The translations under genes and the position numbers were made by a program. Positions 33,850-43,761 of a DNA stretch of 64,000 nt are shown piece by piece. The notes under the pieces were generated by a model. That model worked only from the letters and a program-made list of their open reading frames with translations. It did not search any database and was not told the DNA's origin. The stretch comes from Vibrio salinus (GTDB taxonomy: Bacteria > Pseudomonadota > Gammaproteobacteria > Enterobacterales > Vibrionaceae): contig NZ_JAJSDZ010000010.1 in NCBI RefSeq assembly GCF_021272385.1, forward strand, positions 558,001-622,000, read 5' to 3'. Each line of letters opens with the position of its first letter. Within the stretch, counting starts at the first letter, position 1.

Positions 33850-35316
33850 GTGAAAAAAATAACATTTCAAAGAGGGTGTAAAACGACTGTGTTTAAAAAT
33901 GGCCTTATTGTGATCATAGGTGCATCACTTCTGGGCGGTTGTTCTTTTCCCTCTGATTACAATAAACCGGCGGTGACCTCGATTAATTCACTTGGTTATC
34001 AGCAGAGTTTTAAAGATATTCAGGCGATTGACTGGCCGGATGATACCTGGTGGGTGAGATATGGTGATTCACAATTAACTCATTTGATTGAAAAAGCATT
34101 AGCTGAATCCCCGTCGATAAAAATGGCTGAGGCTCGGCTGAAAGATGCTCAGGGTATTGCCCAGAGGATCGGAGCGATAAAAAAAGTTCAGGTTGGGCTG
34201 AACGCTTCGGTATCACAATCAAAAGTCAGCTATCAGTATCAGGCTTATATGCCACCGGAAAACTGGAATGATTATGGCTCAGTAACACTTGATTTTTCTT
34301 ATGATCTGGATTTCTGGGGCAAGAATAAAGATGAAGTTTCAGCAGCAACATCGGATTATGCTGCGGCTCAGGCAGAGGAAGCATCCGCTCGTTTAATGAT
34401 CTCGACTTCTATTGCTAATGCGTATGCAGAATTATCTCGTTTGTATCGGGATCAAGATACCATGATTTCTGCTGTTGGCGTCCGTCATAAAACGGTTGAT
34501 TTATTAACCCGCCGGTTTAATAGTGGGTTGGAAACAAAAGGGGCGGTCAGCCGGGCAAAAGCCGCTTATGCCAATGTTCAGGCTGAGTTATTAAATGTTA
34601 AAGAAATGATTGCTTTGCAGAAAAATGCAATTGCCGCGTTGACCGGATCCGGACCTGATTTTGCGAGAAGTATTTCTCGGCCTCAGATTAATCTGACGAA
34701 ACCATTTGGATTACCTGAAAATCTTGGTATCGGGCTGTTAGGGCACCGGCCGGATATTTGTGCAGCTAGATGGCGAGCTCAGGCTGCAGCTCAGAGAATT
34801 GGTGTTGCAGAGAAAAGTTTTTATCCAGATGTCAGATTATCTGCATTTATCGGATATCAGGCATTTGGCTTAGATAATTTAACCAAAACCGGTAATGATG
34901 CCGGAAGTATCGGTCCAGCTATTTATTTGCCCATTTTTTCCGGAGGACGTCTGGAAGGTCAGCTTGATTCGGCCAGAGCAGGTTATGAATTGGCAGTAAG
35001 TCAGTATAACCAGTCTTTAAGTGATGCATTACATCAGGTTGCTGATGTCGTTACCAGTACCACTGCTCTTGATGCTCAAATCAAAAAAATGAAAGAAGCC
35101 GTCGCTGCAGCAAAAGAATCACACCAGATTGCCAGTAACCGTTATCGTGGTGGTCTTGCAACGTATCTGGATGTATTAAGTGCCGAAGATGCATTACTCA
35201 ATAGCGAGCGGGCTCTGGCAAATTTACAGGCAAAAGCATTTAGTCTCGATCTATCACTCATTCATGCTTTAGGTGGTGGTTACATAAATACCCGGTCAGG
35301 GGTTTTAAAAGGTTAA
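33850..35316 (+). CDS. outer-membrane efflux lipoprotein (OprM/NodT type)
   Basis: 488 residues from GTG 33850. The signal peptide ends at lipobox LLGGC (SFPSDYNKP follows), so the protein is lipidated. Two duplicated outer-membrane-factor repeats are visible, for example DDTWWVRYGDSQLTHLIEKALAES at the start and QYNQSLSDALHQVADVVTST, with GLLGHRPDICAARWRAQAAAQRIGVAEKSFYPDV between. It supplies the outer-membrane channel for the EmrA- and EmrB-type proteins that follow at gaps of 5 and 13 bases. Confidence 0.93.
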   Translation: MKKITFQRGCKTTVFKNGLIVIIGASLLGGCSFPSDYNKPAVTSINSLGYQQSFKDIQAIDWPDDTWWVRYGDSQLTHLIEKALAESPSIKMAEARLKDAQGIAQRIGAIKKVQVGLNASVSQSKVSYQYQAYMPPENWNDYGSVTLDFSYDLDFWGKNKDEVSAATSDYAAAQAEEASARLMISTSIANAYAELSRLYRDQDTMISAVGVRHKTVDLLTRRFNSGLETKGAVSRAKAAYANVQAELLNVKEMIALQKNAIAALTGSGPDFARSISRPQINLTKPFGLPENLGIGLLGHRPDICAARWRAQAAAQRIGVAEKSFYPDVRLSAFIGYQAFGLDNLTKTGNDAGSIGPAIYLPIFSGGRLEGQLDSARAGYELAVSQYNQSLSDALHQVADVVTSTTALDAQIKKMKEAVAAAKESHQIASNRYRGGLATYLDVLSAEDALLNSERALANLQAKAFSLDLSLIHALGGGYINTRSGVLKG

Positions 35317-35321
35317 TATCA

Positions 35322-36512
35322 ATGAGTACAGAAACTTTAAATGAAGAACAATTTGATCAGGTCAAAACGACGAAATCACGCAAAAAAGGTTTTATTATCT
35401 TAGCGTTGGTCATTGTACTGCTGGCTGTGGGATACTCTGCCTACTGGTATTTTTATGCGTCAAGATATGTTTCGACGGATAACGCTTATACAGCAACGGA
35501 AGTCGCTGAAATCACTCCGGCTGTCGGTGGTATTATCAGCAGCGTAAAAGTGATCGATACCCAGTACGTTAAAAAAGGCGATATTCTGGTCACAATCGAT
35601 GACACAGATGCCCAACTGGCGTTGGATCAGGCTAAAGCAAATTATGCAATGGCAAAACGTCATGTTCAGAGCTATGAAGCAAATGATGAAGGTTTCGATG
35701 CCTTGGTGAAAGCTCGTTTTGAGGATGAAACCCGGGCAAAAGAGCAGTTAAAATCGGCTCAGGCAAATTTCAGACGTGCACAAATCGACTATAAGCGGCG
35801 TCAGGATTTAGTTGAGTCAGGCTCGGTTTCCGGAGAAGAACTGACGAATGCAAAAGCGGCCTTCATTCAGGCAAAAGCTCAGTTGAATGCAGCAAAAGCA
35901 GCAGTTAATCAATCTGTTGCTAACCGTTTATCAACTATTGGTAATAAAAAAGCGAACGCAGCGCTTATTAAAAATTCCACCGTTGAAACAAACCCACAGG
36001 TTTTGTTAGCAAAAGCACGTTATGAGCAGGCAAAAGTGAACTTGCAAAGAACGGTTATACGGGCTCCGGTTTCGGGAATCGTCGCTAAACGTCAGGTTCA
36101 GGTCGGCCGTCGTGTTCAGATTGGTGCGCCATTAATGACCATCGTGCCATTAGGAAACATGCATGTTGATGCAAACTTTAAAGAAGGCGAATTAACAGAT
36201 GTGAAAGTGGGTCAGCCGGTCGAAATTACTTCTGACCTGTATGGTAGTGACGTCGTTTACCATGGTGTGGTTTCCGGACTAGCCGGGGGAACCGGTTCAG
36301 CGTTTTCAGTGATTCCAGCTCAGAATGCTACCGGTAATTGGATTAAAGTGGTTCAGCGTTTGCCTGTGCGTATCTCAATCGATAAAAAACAGCTTATGAA
36401 GCACCCTCTGCAGGTAGGATTGTCAATGGATGTCACCATTGATACCCAGACTAAAGTGGACAGGGATACATTTGCCCGATATCAGGCAGGTGAAAACCCT
36501 GATCAGGGATAA
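35322..36512 (+). CDS. EmrA-like membrane fusion protein (HlyD family)
   Basis: 396 residues with one N-terminal membrane helix (KGFIILALVIVLLAVGYSAYWYFYA), then the lipoyl half-motifs VSTDNAYTATEVAEITPAVGG and VIRAPVSGIVAKRQVQVGRRV either side of a long alpha-hairpin (about 95-200). It bridges the inner-membrane EmrB-type pump and the outer-membrane lipoprotein. The order OMF-MFP-MFS is a common variant of emrAB. Confidence 0.93.
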   Translation: MSTETLNEEQFDQVKTTKSRKKGFIILALVIVLLAVGYSAYWYFYASRYVSTDNAYTATEVAEITPAVGGIISSVKVIDTQYVKKGDILVTIDDTDAQLALDQAKANYAMAKRHVQSYEANDEGFDALVKARFEDETRAKEQLKSAQANFRRAQIDYKRRQDLVESGSVSGEELTNAKAAFIQAKAQLNAAKAAVNQSVANRLSTIGNKKANAALIKNSTVETNPQVLLAKARYEQAKVNLQRTVIRAPVSGIVAKRQVQVGRRVQIGAPLMTIVPLGNMHVDANFKEGELTDVKVGQPVEITSDLYGSDVVYHGVVSGLAGGTGSAFSVIPAQNATGNWIKVVQRLPVRISIDKKQLMKHPLQVGLSMDVTIDTQTKVDRDTFARYQAGENPDQG

Positions 36513-36525
36513 AGGAGAAGAGACG

Positions 36526-38064
36526 ATGAGTTCTGCTGTCTCAGAACAAAACGTTCAGCCTCTGACTGGCGGTGCTCTGTTTGTCGGAGCATTATGTCTG
36601 GCAATGGCGAACTTTTTAGCAATCCTTGATACGACAATTGCCAATGTATCCGTTGCAAACATAGCAGGGAGCCTGGGAACGTCAACCAGTCAGGGAACAT
36701 ATGTCATCACATCTTATGCGGTAGCCGAAGCCATTTCCGTTCCGTTGACAGGGTGGCTGGCAAAGCGCTTTGGTTCGATGCGGACATTTACAACCTGCTT
36801 CATATTGTTTGGTCTTTTTTCGTTGTTATGTGGTATGGCAACATCAATGACCGCTCTGGTTGCATTCCGGGTACTTTTGGGATTCTCCGGTGGTCCGTTG
36901 ATGCCACTGTCTCAGACATTAATGATCCGAATTTTTCCGAAAAATAGGGCACATGCTGCTATTGGAATATGGAGTATGACTACACTGGTGGCACCGATAA
37001 TGGGGCCGATATTGGGTGGCGTTTTGTGCGACCAGTTTAGCTGGTCATACATATTTTACTGTAAAGTTCCTTTTGCGCTGGTGGCGGGCTATGCATGCTG
37101 GATATTGTTGAAAAAATACGAAACCGCAACAGAAAAAACGGCAATAGATAAAGTCGGACTGGCATTGTTGGTTGTCTGGGTTGCCGCATTACAGATTATG
37201 CTTGATGAAGGGAAAGATCATGATTGGTTTGAATCATCCCGGATTATTATTTTAGGCATTGTTGCTGCTGTTGGTTTTGCCAGTTTTATGATTTGGGAGT
37301 TGACGGAAAAAAATCCTGTTGTGGATTTGAAAGTATTCCGGCACAGAGGATTTACCAGTTCCATGCTGACGTTATCAATGGGGTTTGGGGCATTTTTTGC
37401 CATATCGGTTATTACACCGTTATGGTTACAGGTATCAATGGGGTATACAGCGACCATCGCTGGGTATTCGACAGCGACTATGGGCATTCTGGCTGTTTTT
37501 CTGGCGCCGCTGATTGCTGAGATGTCGAGTAAGTTTGACCCCAGACCTTTTGTTTTTTGTGGCGTGTTGTGGTTGGGAATATGGACCTTTGTCCGTAGTT
37601 TTGCCAATCTGGAGATGACTTTTGCTCAGATAAGCTGGCCGATGTTTTTTCAGGGAATTGGAATGCCCCTCTTTTTTGTTCCTGTGACCGCTATTGCTTT
37701 GGGATGTGTTTTGCCAAGGGAAATGGAGTCGGCTGCAGGGCTGATGAACTTTATCAGGACACTTTCAGGTGCGTTTGCAACCTCTATGATCAATACGGCC
37801 TGGGAACGTGAAACGCGTTACGTTCATTCTGAGTTGTCCGGGCTGACGGATTTGCATGGAGTTGCTACTCAGACGATGAGTTCGTCAGGGATGGGGATAG
37901 ATCAAATCAGAAATTCTCTGAATTTGATGGTTCAGGGACAGAGTGTGATGGTGGCGACCAATCAACTGTTTGTTATTATTGCGGTAATATTTGTTGTGGC
38001 GGCTTGCGTTATCTGGCTTGCCCCGAAACCAAAAAACAGCGTCGATCCTGGTGCAGCTCATTAA
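36526..38064 (+). CDS. EmrB-like DHA2-family drug efflux MFS transporter
   Basis: 512 residues from ATG 36526, preceded by AAAGGAGAAG; the frame opens further upstream within emrA-like coding. Fourteen membrane helices are predicted. DHA2 signatures are LAILDTTIANVSVANIAGSL in helix 1, GWLAKRFGSMRTF after helix 2, and motif C LVAPIMGPILGGVLCDQFSW. Closely resembles EmrB, which exports hydrophobic uncouplers and antibiotics. The substrate is unknown, set by the TetR ligand. Confidence 0.93.
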   Translation: MSSAVSEQNVQPLTGGALFVGALCLAMANFLAILDTTIANVSVANIAGSLGTSTSQGTYVITSYAVAEAISVPLTGWLAKRFGSMRTFTTCFILFGLFSLLCGMATSMTALVAFRVLLGFSGGPLMPLSQTLMIRIFPKNRAHAAIGIWSMTTLVAPIMGPILGGVLCDQFSWSYIFYCKVPFALVAGYACWILLKKYETATEKTAIDKVGLALLVVWVAALQIMLDEGKDHDWFESSRIIILGIVAAVGFASFMIWELTEKNPVVDLKVFRHRGFTSSMLTLSMGFGAFFAISVITPLWLQVSMGYTATIAGYSTATMGILAVFLAPLIAEMSSKFDPRPFVFCGVLWLGIWTFVRSFANLEMTFAQISWPMFFQGIGMPLFFVPVTAIALGCVLPREMESAAGLMNFIRTLSGAFATSMINTAWERETRYVHSELSGLTDLHGVATQTMSSSGMGIDQIRNSLNLMVQGQSVMVATNQLFVIIAVIFVVAACVIWLAPKPKNSVDPGAAH

Positions 38065-38083
38065 TCTAATCATTTCTTAAATA

Positions 38084-38109
38084 AAGAGACAGGAGCAATC
38101 TTGTCTCTT
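38084..38109 (+). terminator. probable terminator of the efflux operon
   Basis: AAGAGACA (38084-38091) pairs with TGTCTCTT (38102-38109) 20 bases after the stop. The T tract after it is weak. Confidence 0.5.
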
Positions 38110-38197
38110 ACGTCTTTAAATCTTCATATATCTTTATTATTTTAATTATCAGTTCAGTATTATTCTGCGTACTTTTCTATTTCTTTTCTTATACCAT

Positions 38198-38214
38198 CTG
38201 GCACTAAAAATGCT
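38198..38214 (+). promoter_or_regulatory. sigma-54-like promoter of the chemoreceptor gene
   Basis: CTGGCACTAAAAATGCT contains GG and GC separated by exactly 10 bases, with TGGCAC intact at -24 and ATGC instead of TTGC at -12. It lies about 60 bases before the start codon, as expected for flagellar-class regulation in Vibrio. Confidence 0.6.
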
Positions 38215-38274
38215 TAATTTTGGAGACTATGTGTCAGGTTTCTAATGTATTTTGAGTAGGCGAGGGAGAATGCC

Positions 38275-40242
38275 ATGCTAATTCGTAGTAAGTTGTATGT
38301 CAGTAGTGCTACGTTATTAATTGCTGCACTTGTCATAATGTTTGCAGTAGTCAAATTTGTTGTTACACCGGTAATCAAAGAACAGGCCATTAATAAAGCC
38401 CAATTGCAGGCAAAAGTAATCGGGAGAACCATCGGTAAAGAGTTAACCGAAAATGCCACACTCACCAGAAGCTTAGCGGCGGTAGCGGGAATGCTTCCAT
38501 TAAAACGGGAAGATTTTATCGAACACATTGAACCATTAATAAAAAGCGGGAAAGGCATTGCTGGTGGTGGAATCTGGCCGGAACCGGATAAATTAATTGC
38601 CGGAGAGCAAAAAGCTTCCCTGTTCTGGGCTAAAACGGCTTCAAATACTTATCAGTTACTGGATGATTATAATAAGCCCGATGCCAGTCCCTACCAGAAA
38701 GAGAGCTGGTATACCAGTGTCAGAAGTGCTCCGGCCGGTCAATGTGTCTGGTCTGAAGTGTACGTCGATCCCGTTTCGAAGGTTCCGATGGTGACCTGTT
38801 CCGTTAAAATTGAACGGGACGGCGGCTTTTGGGGTGTGGCAACCATCGACGTTGAATTATCTAATATTGAAGCCTTGCTAACAAAAGAGAATAAATCAAC
38901 CGGAACGTACAGCCTTATCGTCGATCAGGTGAATCAGCTTGTTTCTCTTCCTCAGTTAAAAGGAAAAACCATTGACCTGATTTCTTTGGATAATTTAACG
39001 GCTAAACAGCCATCTTTGGCTCCTTTGGTTAAGGCTTTAAAACGGAATGATTTTGCCCCTGTGGAATTTGATAAAGGTGTGGTAAATGATGATGATTCGG
39101 TGCTTGTTCGTTTTCGTCTGCCGGATCAGGGATGGCAGGCCGGGGTGATTTTACCGGCATCGATTGCTTTGAAAGCAGTTAGCTCACTAACTTTCTCCAT
39201 TTATCTGTCTTTAATCGGACTGATCATTGTCTTTGTCTGTGTTTTAATTTTTTCAGGGCTGAAACTGGTTGGGCAGATCAACAATACTACCAAACAGGTA
39301 AGACGTTTAATGGATGGGAATTCGTCTCATAAGCTGGAAATTACCAGTGATGATGAGATGTCCGGCTTATGTGTGGCAATCAATGACTATGGTGATCATT
39401 TAATTGCCATCCTTCAGAAAGTCAGAGACGAAGCTGAAGCGGTTAAACATAATGCCGAAAGTATGGACGAGCTAAGCGGTAATTCGCAGGCTCGTGCACT
39501 GGAACTTATGGATGAGAATAATACGCTGGCTACGGCAATCAATGAAATGTCGGCAACTGCGTCTTCGGTATCTCAGGATGTCGGTTCCGTCGCGGATGTA
39601 ACAACTCAGTCAACCGAACTGGTGGATTCCGGGTTTGCTTTTATTGAGCAGAATGCTGAAGTGATAAGTAAATTATTCGATAAGCTAAATGAATCCGCCG
39701 GAACCATTCAGCAGTTATCTGAAGATTCACAACAGGTCGGACAGGTATTGGATGTCATTATGACTATTTCTGAACAGACGAATTTACTGGCATTGAATGC
39801 GGCGATTGAGGCGGCAAGGGCCGGTGAGTCCGGGCGGGGATTTGCTGTGGTCGCGGATGAAGTTCGTAATCTGGCCTCTAAAACTCAGCAATCCGCTGTT
39901 GAAATTGAAACCATGATTAAAAAATTACAGGATGCAGCTAAAGAGGGCGTTAATGTTATCGAGCAGTGCCGCGAATATTCTGAAACGGTCAATGAAAGCT
40001 CTGTGACGACACGTTCTCAGTATGAGCAGATTGTTGAAGCCTTCCGGGATATCAAAGAACGTTCGACTAACATTGCTGTTGCAACGGAGGAACAGGCTAA
40101 AGTGACAGAAAATGTCGATCAGTTAGCGGAAAGAATCCGGGAAATATCGGATCAGAATGCTCAGGATGCAGAGAAATTCAGGACAGTCAGTGCTGATGCG
40201 ACGGAGCAGGCTCACCGGTTATATGAAATCAGTCAGCAGTAA
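38275..40242 (+). CDS. transmembrane methyl-accepting chemotaxis protein with Cache sensor
   Basis: 655 residues. Helix 1 ([22 protein letters not shown]), a periplasmic dCache-like sensor (about 35-295, with [24 protein letters not shown] and [25 protein letters not shown]), helix 2 ([20 protein letters not shown]), HAMP, then a full-length signalling domain with the tip [18 protein letters not shown]. The ligand class is probably a small metabolite, such as an amino or carboxylic acid, by sensor type. GAGGGAGA precedes the ATG. It is monocistronic, between a sigma-54-like promoter and a strong terminator. Confidence 0.95.
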   Translation: MLIRSKLYVSSATLLIAALVIMFAVVKFVVTPVIKEQAINKAQLQAKVIGRTIGKELTENATLTRSLAAVAGMLPLKREDFIEHIEPLIKSGKGIAGGGIWPEPDKLIAGEQKASLFWAKTASNTYQLLDDYNKPDASPYQKESWYTSVRSAPAGQCVWSEVYVDPVSKVPMVTCSVKIERDGGFWGVATIDVELSNIEALLTKENKSTGTYSLIVDQVNQLVSLPQLKGKTIDLISLDNLTAKQPSLAPLVKALKRNDFAPVEFDKGVVNDDDSVLVRFRLPDQGWQAGVILPASIALKAVSSLTFSIYLSLIGLIIVFVCVLIFSGLKLVGQINNTTKQVRRLMDGNSSHKLEITSDDEMSGLCVAINDYGDHLIAILQKVRDEAEAVKHNAESMDELSGNSQARALELMDENNTLATAINEMSATASSVSQDVGSVADVTTQSTELVDSGFAFIEQNAEVISKLFDKLNESAGTIQQLSEDSQQVGQVLDVIMTISEQTNLLALNAAIEAARAGESGRGFAVVADEVRNLASKTQQSAVEIETMIKKLQDAAKEGVNVIEQCREYSETVNESSVTTRSQYEQIVEAFRDIKERSTNIAVATEEQAKVTENVDQLAERIREISDQNAQDAEKFRTVSADATEQAHRLYEISQQ

Positions 40243-40262
40243 TGATAGGGTTACAACACCGA

Positions 40263-40294
40263 AAAAAGAAAGAGCCGGTTGGCTCTTTCTTTTT
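40263..40294. terminator. strong bidirectional terminator
   Basis: A 14-bp stem (AAAAAGAAAGAGCC with GGCTCTTTCTTTTT) with loop GGTT lies between the chemoreceptor and the convergent symporter, with A and T tracts serving both strands. Confidence 0.9.
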
Positions 40295-40326
40295 ATCTAA
40301 ATACAAATAGTGTGATATGTCAGGCG

Positions 40327-41568
40327 TTAAGAATTGTACGTCTGTTTATCCAGTTCACCTTCACTCTTAGCAATCAGAACAGAAACCATTATGTCCCCGC
40401 ACACGTTGATTGTGGTTCGGGCCATATCCAGAATACGGTCAATGCCGGCAACAATAGCCAGGCCTTCCATTGGAAGTCCAACGGTTGTCAGAACCAGAGA
40501 AAGCATGATCAATCCAGCTCCCGGGACACCTGCAGTACCGATAGATGCCAGTGTCGCTGTCATTATGATGGTAATGTAATCAGCGACTTCCAGATGAACA
40601 CCGAAAGCTTGTGCGATGAACAGAGCACAAACACCCTGATAAAGGGCAGTGCCGTCCATGTTAATGGTTGCACCCAGAGGTAATACAAAACTTGAAACAC
40701 CTTTTGATACGCCAAGTTCTTCCTGGCTTGCCTTCAGTGTCGCAGGTAATGTGCCTGAGCTGCTTGATGTGGTGTAGGCAACGGCGGCCGGGTTCGTGAT
40801 TCCACGTAAATATGGCATTGGATTCAGTCGGCCAAAGATAGATAAAACGCCAGTGTAGAATACAAGAACGTGAATGATTGCACCCAGATAAACCGCAGCG
40901 ATAACTTTAATCAGAGGCATTAAGACATCAATACCGAATTTTCCGGCTACCCATGCCATTAAAGCAAAGACACCATATGGCGCAAAAGACATCACAATTT
41001 CGGTCAGTTTGTACATGGCTTCTGCCAGACTTTCGAACACTTTTACTGCTGGTTTGCCTTTTTCACCGATTAATACCAGAGCGACACCAAGGCCGATTGC
41101 AAAGAAGATAATCTGAAGAATGTTGCCTTCTGCCAGTGCTCCAATTGGGTTTTTAGGAATAATATTCAGGAGTGTCTGCACTAAAGGTGGTGCACTTTTA
41201 CTGATTGTGCTGGCCTCAGTAACGGCCCGGTTCAGCCCTGCTCCAGGTTCAATAATTGAAGAAAGTGCAAGTCCCAGCGCAATTGCGACGGCTGTTGTAC
41301 CTAAATACAGGACAATGGCTTTGATACCGATACGACCCATTTTTCTTGTATCTTTCATTGAAGTAATGCCGACAATGAGTGAACAGAATACAAGTGGAAC
41401 AATCAACATCTTGATTGCATTAATAAAAAGGGTTCCGATTGGCTTTATCAATTCAGCACTTGGTCCCATAAGAGCGCCGACGACAATACCAGCAACCATC
41501 CCAACTAAAATTTTTTTCCATAGTGCTAGTCGTCCCCATGGCCCTTTGCGGGAAGAAGAGTTGTCCAT
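40327..41568 (-). CDS. dicarboxylate/amino-acid:cation symporter (DAACS family)
   Basis: 413 residues with the GltP/DctA fold: eight membrane helices, the re-entrant serine-rich loop AYTTSSSSGTLPATLKASQEELGV, and the helix 7 motif LPLGATINMDGTALYQGVCA. The next segment ASIGTAGVPGAGLIMLSLVL and RILDMARTTINVCGDIMV complete the substrate site. Na+- or H+-coupled uptake of glutamate, aspartate or C4-dicarboxylates is expected; the Arg in DMART hints at an acidic side chain ligand. Single-gene unit. Confidence 0.94.
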   Translation of the reverse strand: MDNSSSRKGPWGRLALWKKILVGMVAGIVVGALMGPSAELIKPIGTLFINAIKMLIVPLVFCSLIVGITSMKDTRKMGRIGIKAIVLYLGTTAVAIALGLALSSIIEPGAGLNRAVTEASTISKSAPPLVQTLLNIIPKNPIGALAEGNILQIIFFAIGLGVALVLIGEKGKPAVKVFESLAEAMYKLTEIVMSFAPYGVFALMAWVAGKFGIDVLMPLIKVIAAVYLGAIIHVLVFYTGVLSIFGRLNPMPYLRGITNPAAVAYTTSSSSGTLPATLKASQEELGVSKGVSSFVLPLGATINMDGTALYQGVCALFIAQAFGVHLEVADYITIIMTATLASIGTAGVPGAGLIMLSLVLTTVGLPMEGLAIVAGIDRILDMARTTINVCGDIMVSVLIAKSEGELDKQTYNS

Positions 41569-41738
41569 TATTTGTTTATTCCTACCTGGTTAATTGAACT
41601 AAAAATGAGTGGGGATTACACAATAAAATGCCAGGCGAGTAAATATATATAGTGCCTTATGGCTACTTTTTGTTCGAATACCTGTGGTTAATTTGTTTTA
41701 GATTAAATTTGCGGTTCTCAGGAGGGCATCAGATGAAG

Positions 41739-41764
41739 CGGGCATCTTTAGAATAAGATGCCCG
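41739..41764. terminator. hairpin downstream of the DUF3069-like gene
   Basis: CGGGCATCTT (41739-41748) pairs perfectly with AAGATGCCCG (41755-41764). A second GGGCATC lies at 41724-41730. The stem is strong but has no T tract on the minus strand. Confidence 0.5.
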
Positions 41765-41780
41765 TTGGTCGTAAAGAAAG

Positions 41781-42218
41781 TCAGTCTGTAAATACTTCGG
41801 TGAATTCGCGTTTCAGAATCGGGTCCCGACGGGCTTTCTTTATCTGTTTAACGATATCTTTTACACAGCTATGCAGAGCCTGATCTAAAAGTTCGGCCCG
41901 GTATTCTTCTTTATCTTCTTCTGTCATATCTTCAGGTAAATTCAGAGTCGGAAACTCTTCCATTACGCTGACGCCGGCAAATGCCTGACTCACGGATATC
42001 AGAGAATGAAACTGCTCAAAGTTATCCAGGATGTTTTGTGCACTTTTGGGTAATTTATCCCAGGCTTCCCTGACGACGTCTTCTGATACATCATGAATAG
42101 AGACAATCATGTTGTGCATTGCTTCCGGTATTTCTTCAAACTTAATGACCTGGCGAAGCTCCTGTGAAATTTTAGTTAAGTCGATTTTTGTTTCTGCAGT
42201 TTGTTCTGATTCAGACAT
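41781..42218 (-). CDS. conserved acidic protein, probably DUF3069
   Basis: 145 residues, acidic and almost wholly helical (ISQELRQVIKFEEIPEAMHN; SVMEEFPTLNLPEDMTEEDK; a basic tail QIKKARRDPILKREFTEVF). I recall the DUF3069 family of Vibrio-type conserved proteins with this layout, but the assignment is not certain. No signal or membrane segment. GAGGG precedes the ATG. Function unknown. Confidence 0.72.
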   Translation of the reverse strand: MSESEQTAETKIDLTKISQELRQVIKFEEIPEAMHNMIVSIHDVSEDVVREAWDKLPKSAQNILDNFEQFHSLISVSQAFAGVSVMEEFPTLNLPEDMTEEDKEEYRAELLDQALHSCVKDIVKQIKKARRDPILKREFTEVFTD

Positions 42219-42372
42219 GATTTCCCTCAGTTTTAAAAAACAATACTCTTTTTCAAATATTGAGCCGTAATTTTAGTCTAGTCAGTGATTCAGTAAAAGA
42301 AATATAGTGATATGATATGACCTGTGTACACATAAATGATTATGGATCGATCGCATTAATTAGAGCTGCAGG

Positions 42373-43338
42373 ATGAAAATATTATTAGTAGATGATGTTA
42401 AGTTAGACAGAATGCAGCTTGCTATTCGTTTAAAACAGCTAGGGCATAGTGTACAAAGTGTACCGAGTGGCAGAGATGCTCTGGCGTCCTATGAATTGTT
42501 TGAGCCGGAGTTGATTATACTCGATGTCATGATGCCGGAAATGTCCGGATACGAAGTGTCGACATTCCTCAGGGCAAAGTACAAAGACTGGGTTCCGATT
42601 ATTTTTCTCAGTAGCCATGACGAACCGGAAATGATTGCTCAGGCAATTAATTCCGGGGGGGATGACTACTTAATTAAGCCGGTTGAAAAGCTGGTTCTGA
42701 TGTCAAAGTTATTGGCAATGCAGCGTATTGCCGACATGAGACGAGAACTGAAGACAACAACGGCAAAATTAGAACAGCTTAACCAGTTGCTGCAGAGGCA
42801 GGTTCATGAAGATGGACTGACACAGGTTCATAACCGGCGCTATATGGACGAAAAATTACATGAAATGGTGTCTGTTCATGGCCGTCATCATTTACCCCTG
42901 ACCGTCATTTTGTTTGATGTCGATTTATTTAAGCTTTTCAATGACAATTATGGGCATACTGAAGGCGATCAGTGTCTTTGTACAATTGCTCAGACGGTAA
43001 ATAAGCTTTTTCCTAGAGCCGGGGAGTATGTTGGACGGTACGGCGGGGAAGAATTTGTCGTGTTTCTGGGACATTGCGATCAAAAACAGGCCGAAAGAGC
43101 GGCCAATCGCATACAGGTGGCAATTCAGGCGATTAATTACCGGCATGAATACAGTTCAGTTGAAGATCATATTACCGTTTCTCAGGGGATAGTGACATTT
43201 TTTCCAACGGGTAAGGAAACGCTGAACCGGGTGTACGATATGGCAGATGACGCGTTGTATAAATCAAAAGAAAATGGCCGGAATTGTTTTTCATTCTGGG
43301 ATGGTAACGAGAATATTCGTTCTAAGACTCACCGTTAA
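42373..43338 (+). CDS. response regulator with GGDEF output (diguanylate cyclase)
   Basis: 321 residues. REC domain (1-120) with MKILLVDDVKLDR, phosphoacceptor Asp in LIILDVMMPEMSGYEV, and Lys in DYLIKPVEKL. A coiled linker (MRRELKTTTAKLEQLNQLLQ) leads to a GGDEF domain with intact RYGGEEFVVFLG. The allosteric I-site position reads RAGE instead of RxxD, so product inhibition may be weakened. It should make c-di-GMP when phosphorylated. No histidine kinase gene is adjacent. Confidence 0.94.
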   Translation: MKILLVDDVKLDRMQLAIRLKQLGHSVQSVPSGRDALASYELFEPELIILDVMMPEMSGYEVSTFLRAKYKDWVPIIFLSSHDEPEMIAQAINSGGDDYLIKPVEKLVLMSKLLAMQRIADMRRELKTTTAKLEQLNQLLQRQVHEDGLTQVHNRRYMDEKLHEMVSVHGRHHLPLTVILFDVDLFKLFNDNYGHTEGDQCLCTIAQTVNKLFPRAGEYVGRYGGEEFVVFLGHCDQKQAERAANRIQVAIQAINYRHEYSSVEDHITVSQGIVTFFPTGKETLNRVYDMADDALYKSKENGRNCFSFWDGNENIRSKTHR

Positions 43339-43367
43339 TTTCATTCAAAATATTAGACCCGAAAACG

Positions 43368-43410
43368 GGAGATGTCGTTATTTCAGATGACTGAAAGGCC
43401 CGGCATCTCC
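43368..43410. terminator. nested hairpin between convergent genes
   Basis: Outer stem GGAGATG (43368-43374) / CATCTCC (43404-43410); inner stem TTTCAG (43381-43386) / CTGAAA (43391-43396). It lies between the GGDEF gene and the convergent DUF2892 gene. Bidirectional terminator likely. Confidence 0.5.
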
Positions 43411-43437
43411 GGATATCTTGTTTACTCATACGGCGAA

Positions 43438-43623
43438 CTATTTAAATCCCATTTTTTTCAGAATTGAAAGTGCAGGGCAAAATCCGGTGAATGCACTCTG
43501 AATTAGATTGAGTCCGATAAACACTGTAAACCAGATAAAATATGGGTGAACATACCAGGTTAGTGCGACAGACAGCAGTACCATACATCCAACCACCACC
43601 CGTAAAGCATTTTCAATATTCAT
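43438..43623 (-). CDS. DUF2892-family small membrane protein
   Basis: 61 residues, two membrane helices (ALRVVVGCMVLLSVALTWYV; FIWFTVFIGLNLIQSAFTGF) and the family ending GFCPALSILKKMGFK. DUF2892 proteins accompany rhodaneses and YeeE/YedE transporters in sulfide and sulfane-sulfur clusters (compare the membrane part of YgaP). Here it is divergent from an HlyU/BigR-like sensor that heads a PmpAB operon, which fits. AAGGAGG ribosome site. Probably controlled by the same ArsR protein. Confidence 0.88.
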   Translation of the reverse strand: MNIENALRVVVGCMVLLSVALTWYVHPYFIWFTVFIGLNLIQSAFTGFCPALSILKKMGFK

Positions 43624-43668
43624 AATTGAGGCCTCCTTTATAATCTCAATATTATAGTAACACTTATT

Positions 43669-43702
43669 TTAGATAAATCTAATTTTATTTTTGCTAAATT
43701 AG
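43669..43702. promoter_or_regulatory. candidate ArsR-type operators
   Basis: TTAGAT-AA-ATCTAA (43669-43682) and CTAAATTAG (43694-43702) are AT-rich inverted repeats between the divergent DUF2892 and ArsR genes. They resemble the AT-rich palindromes bound by BigR/HlyU-type sensors, and probably control both directions. Confidence 0.5.
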
Positions 43703-43761
43703 GTTTGACTAAATTATACTATTGAATATGATGAAGTGAATGAATGCTGAGGGGGCATTGT

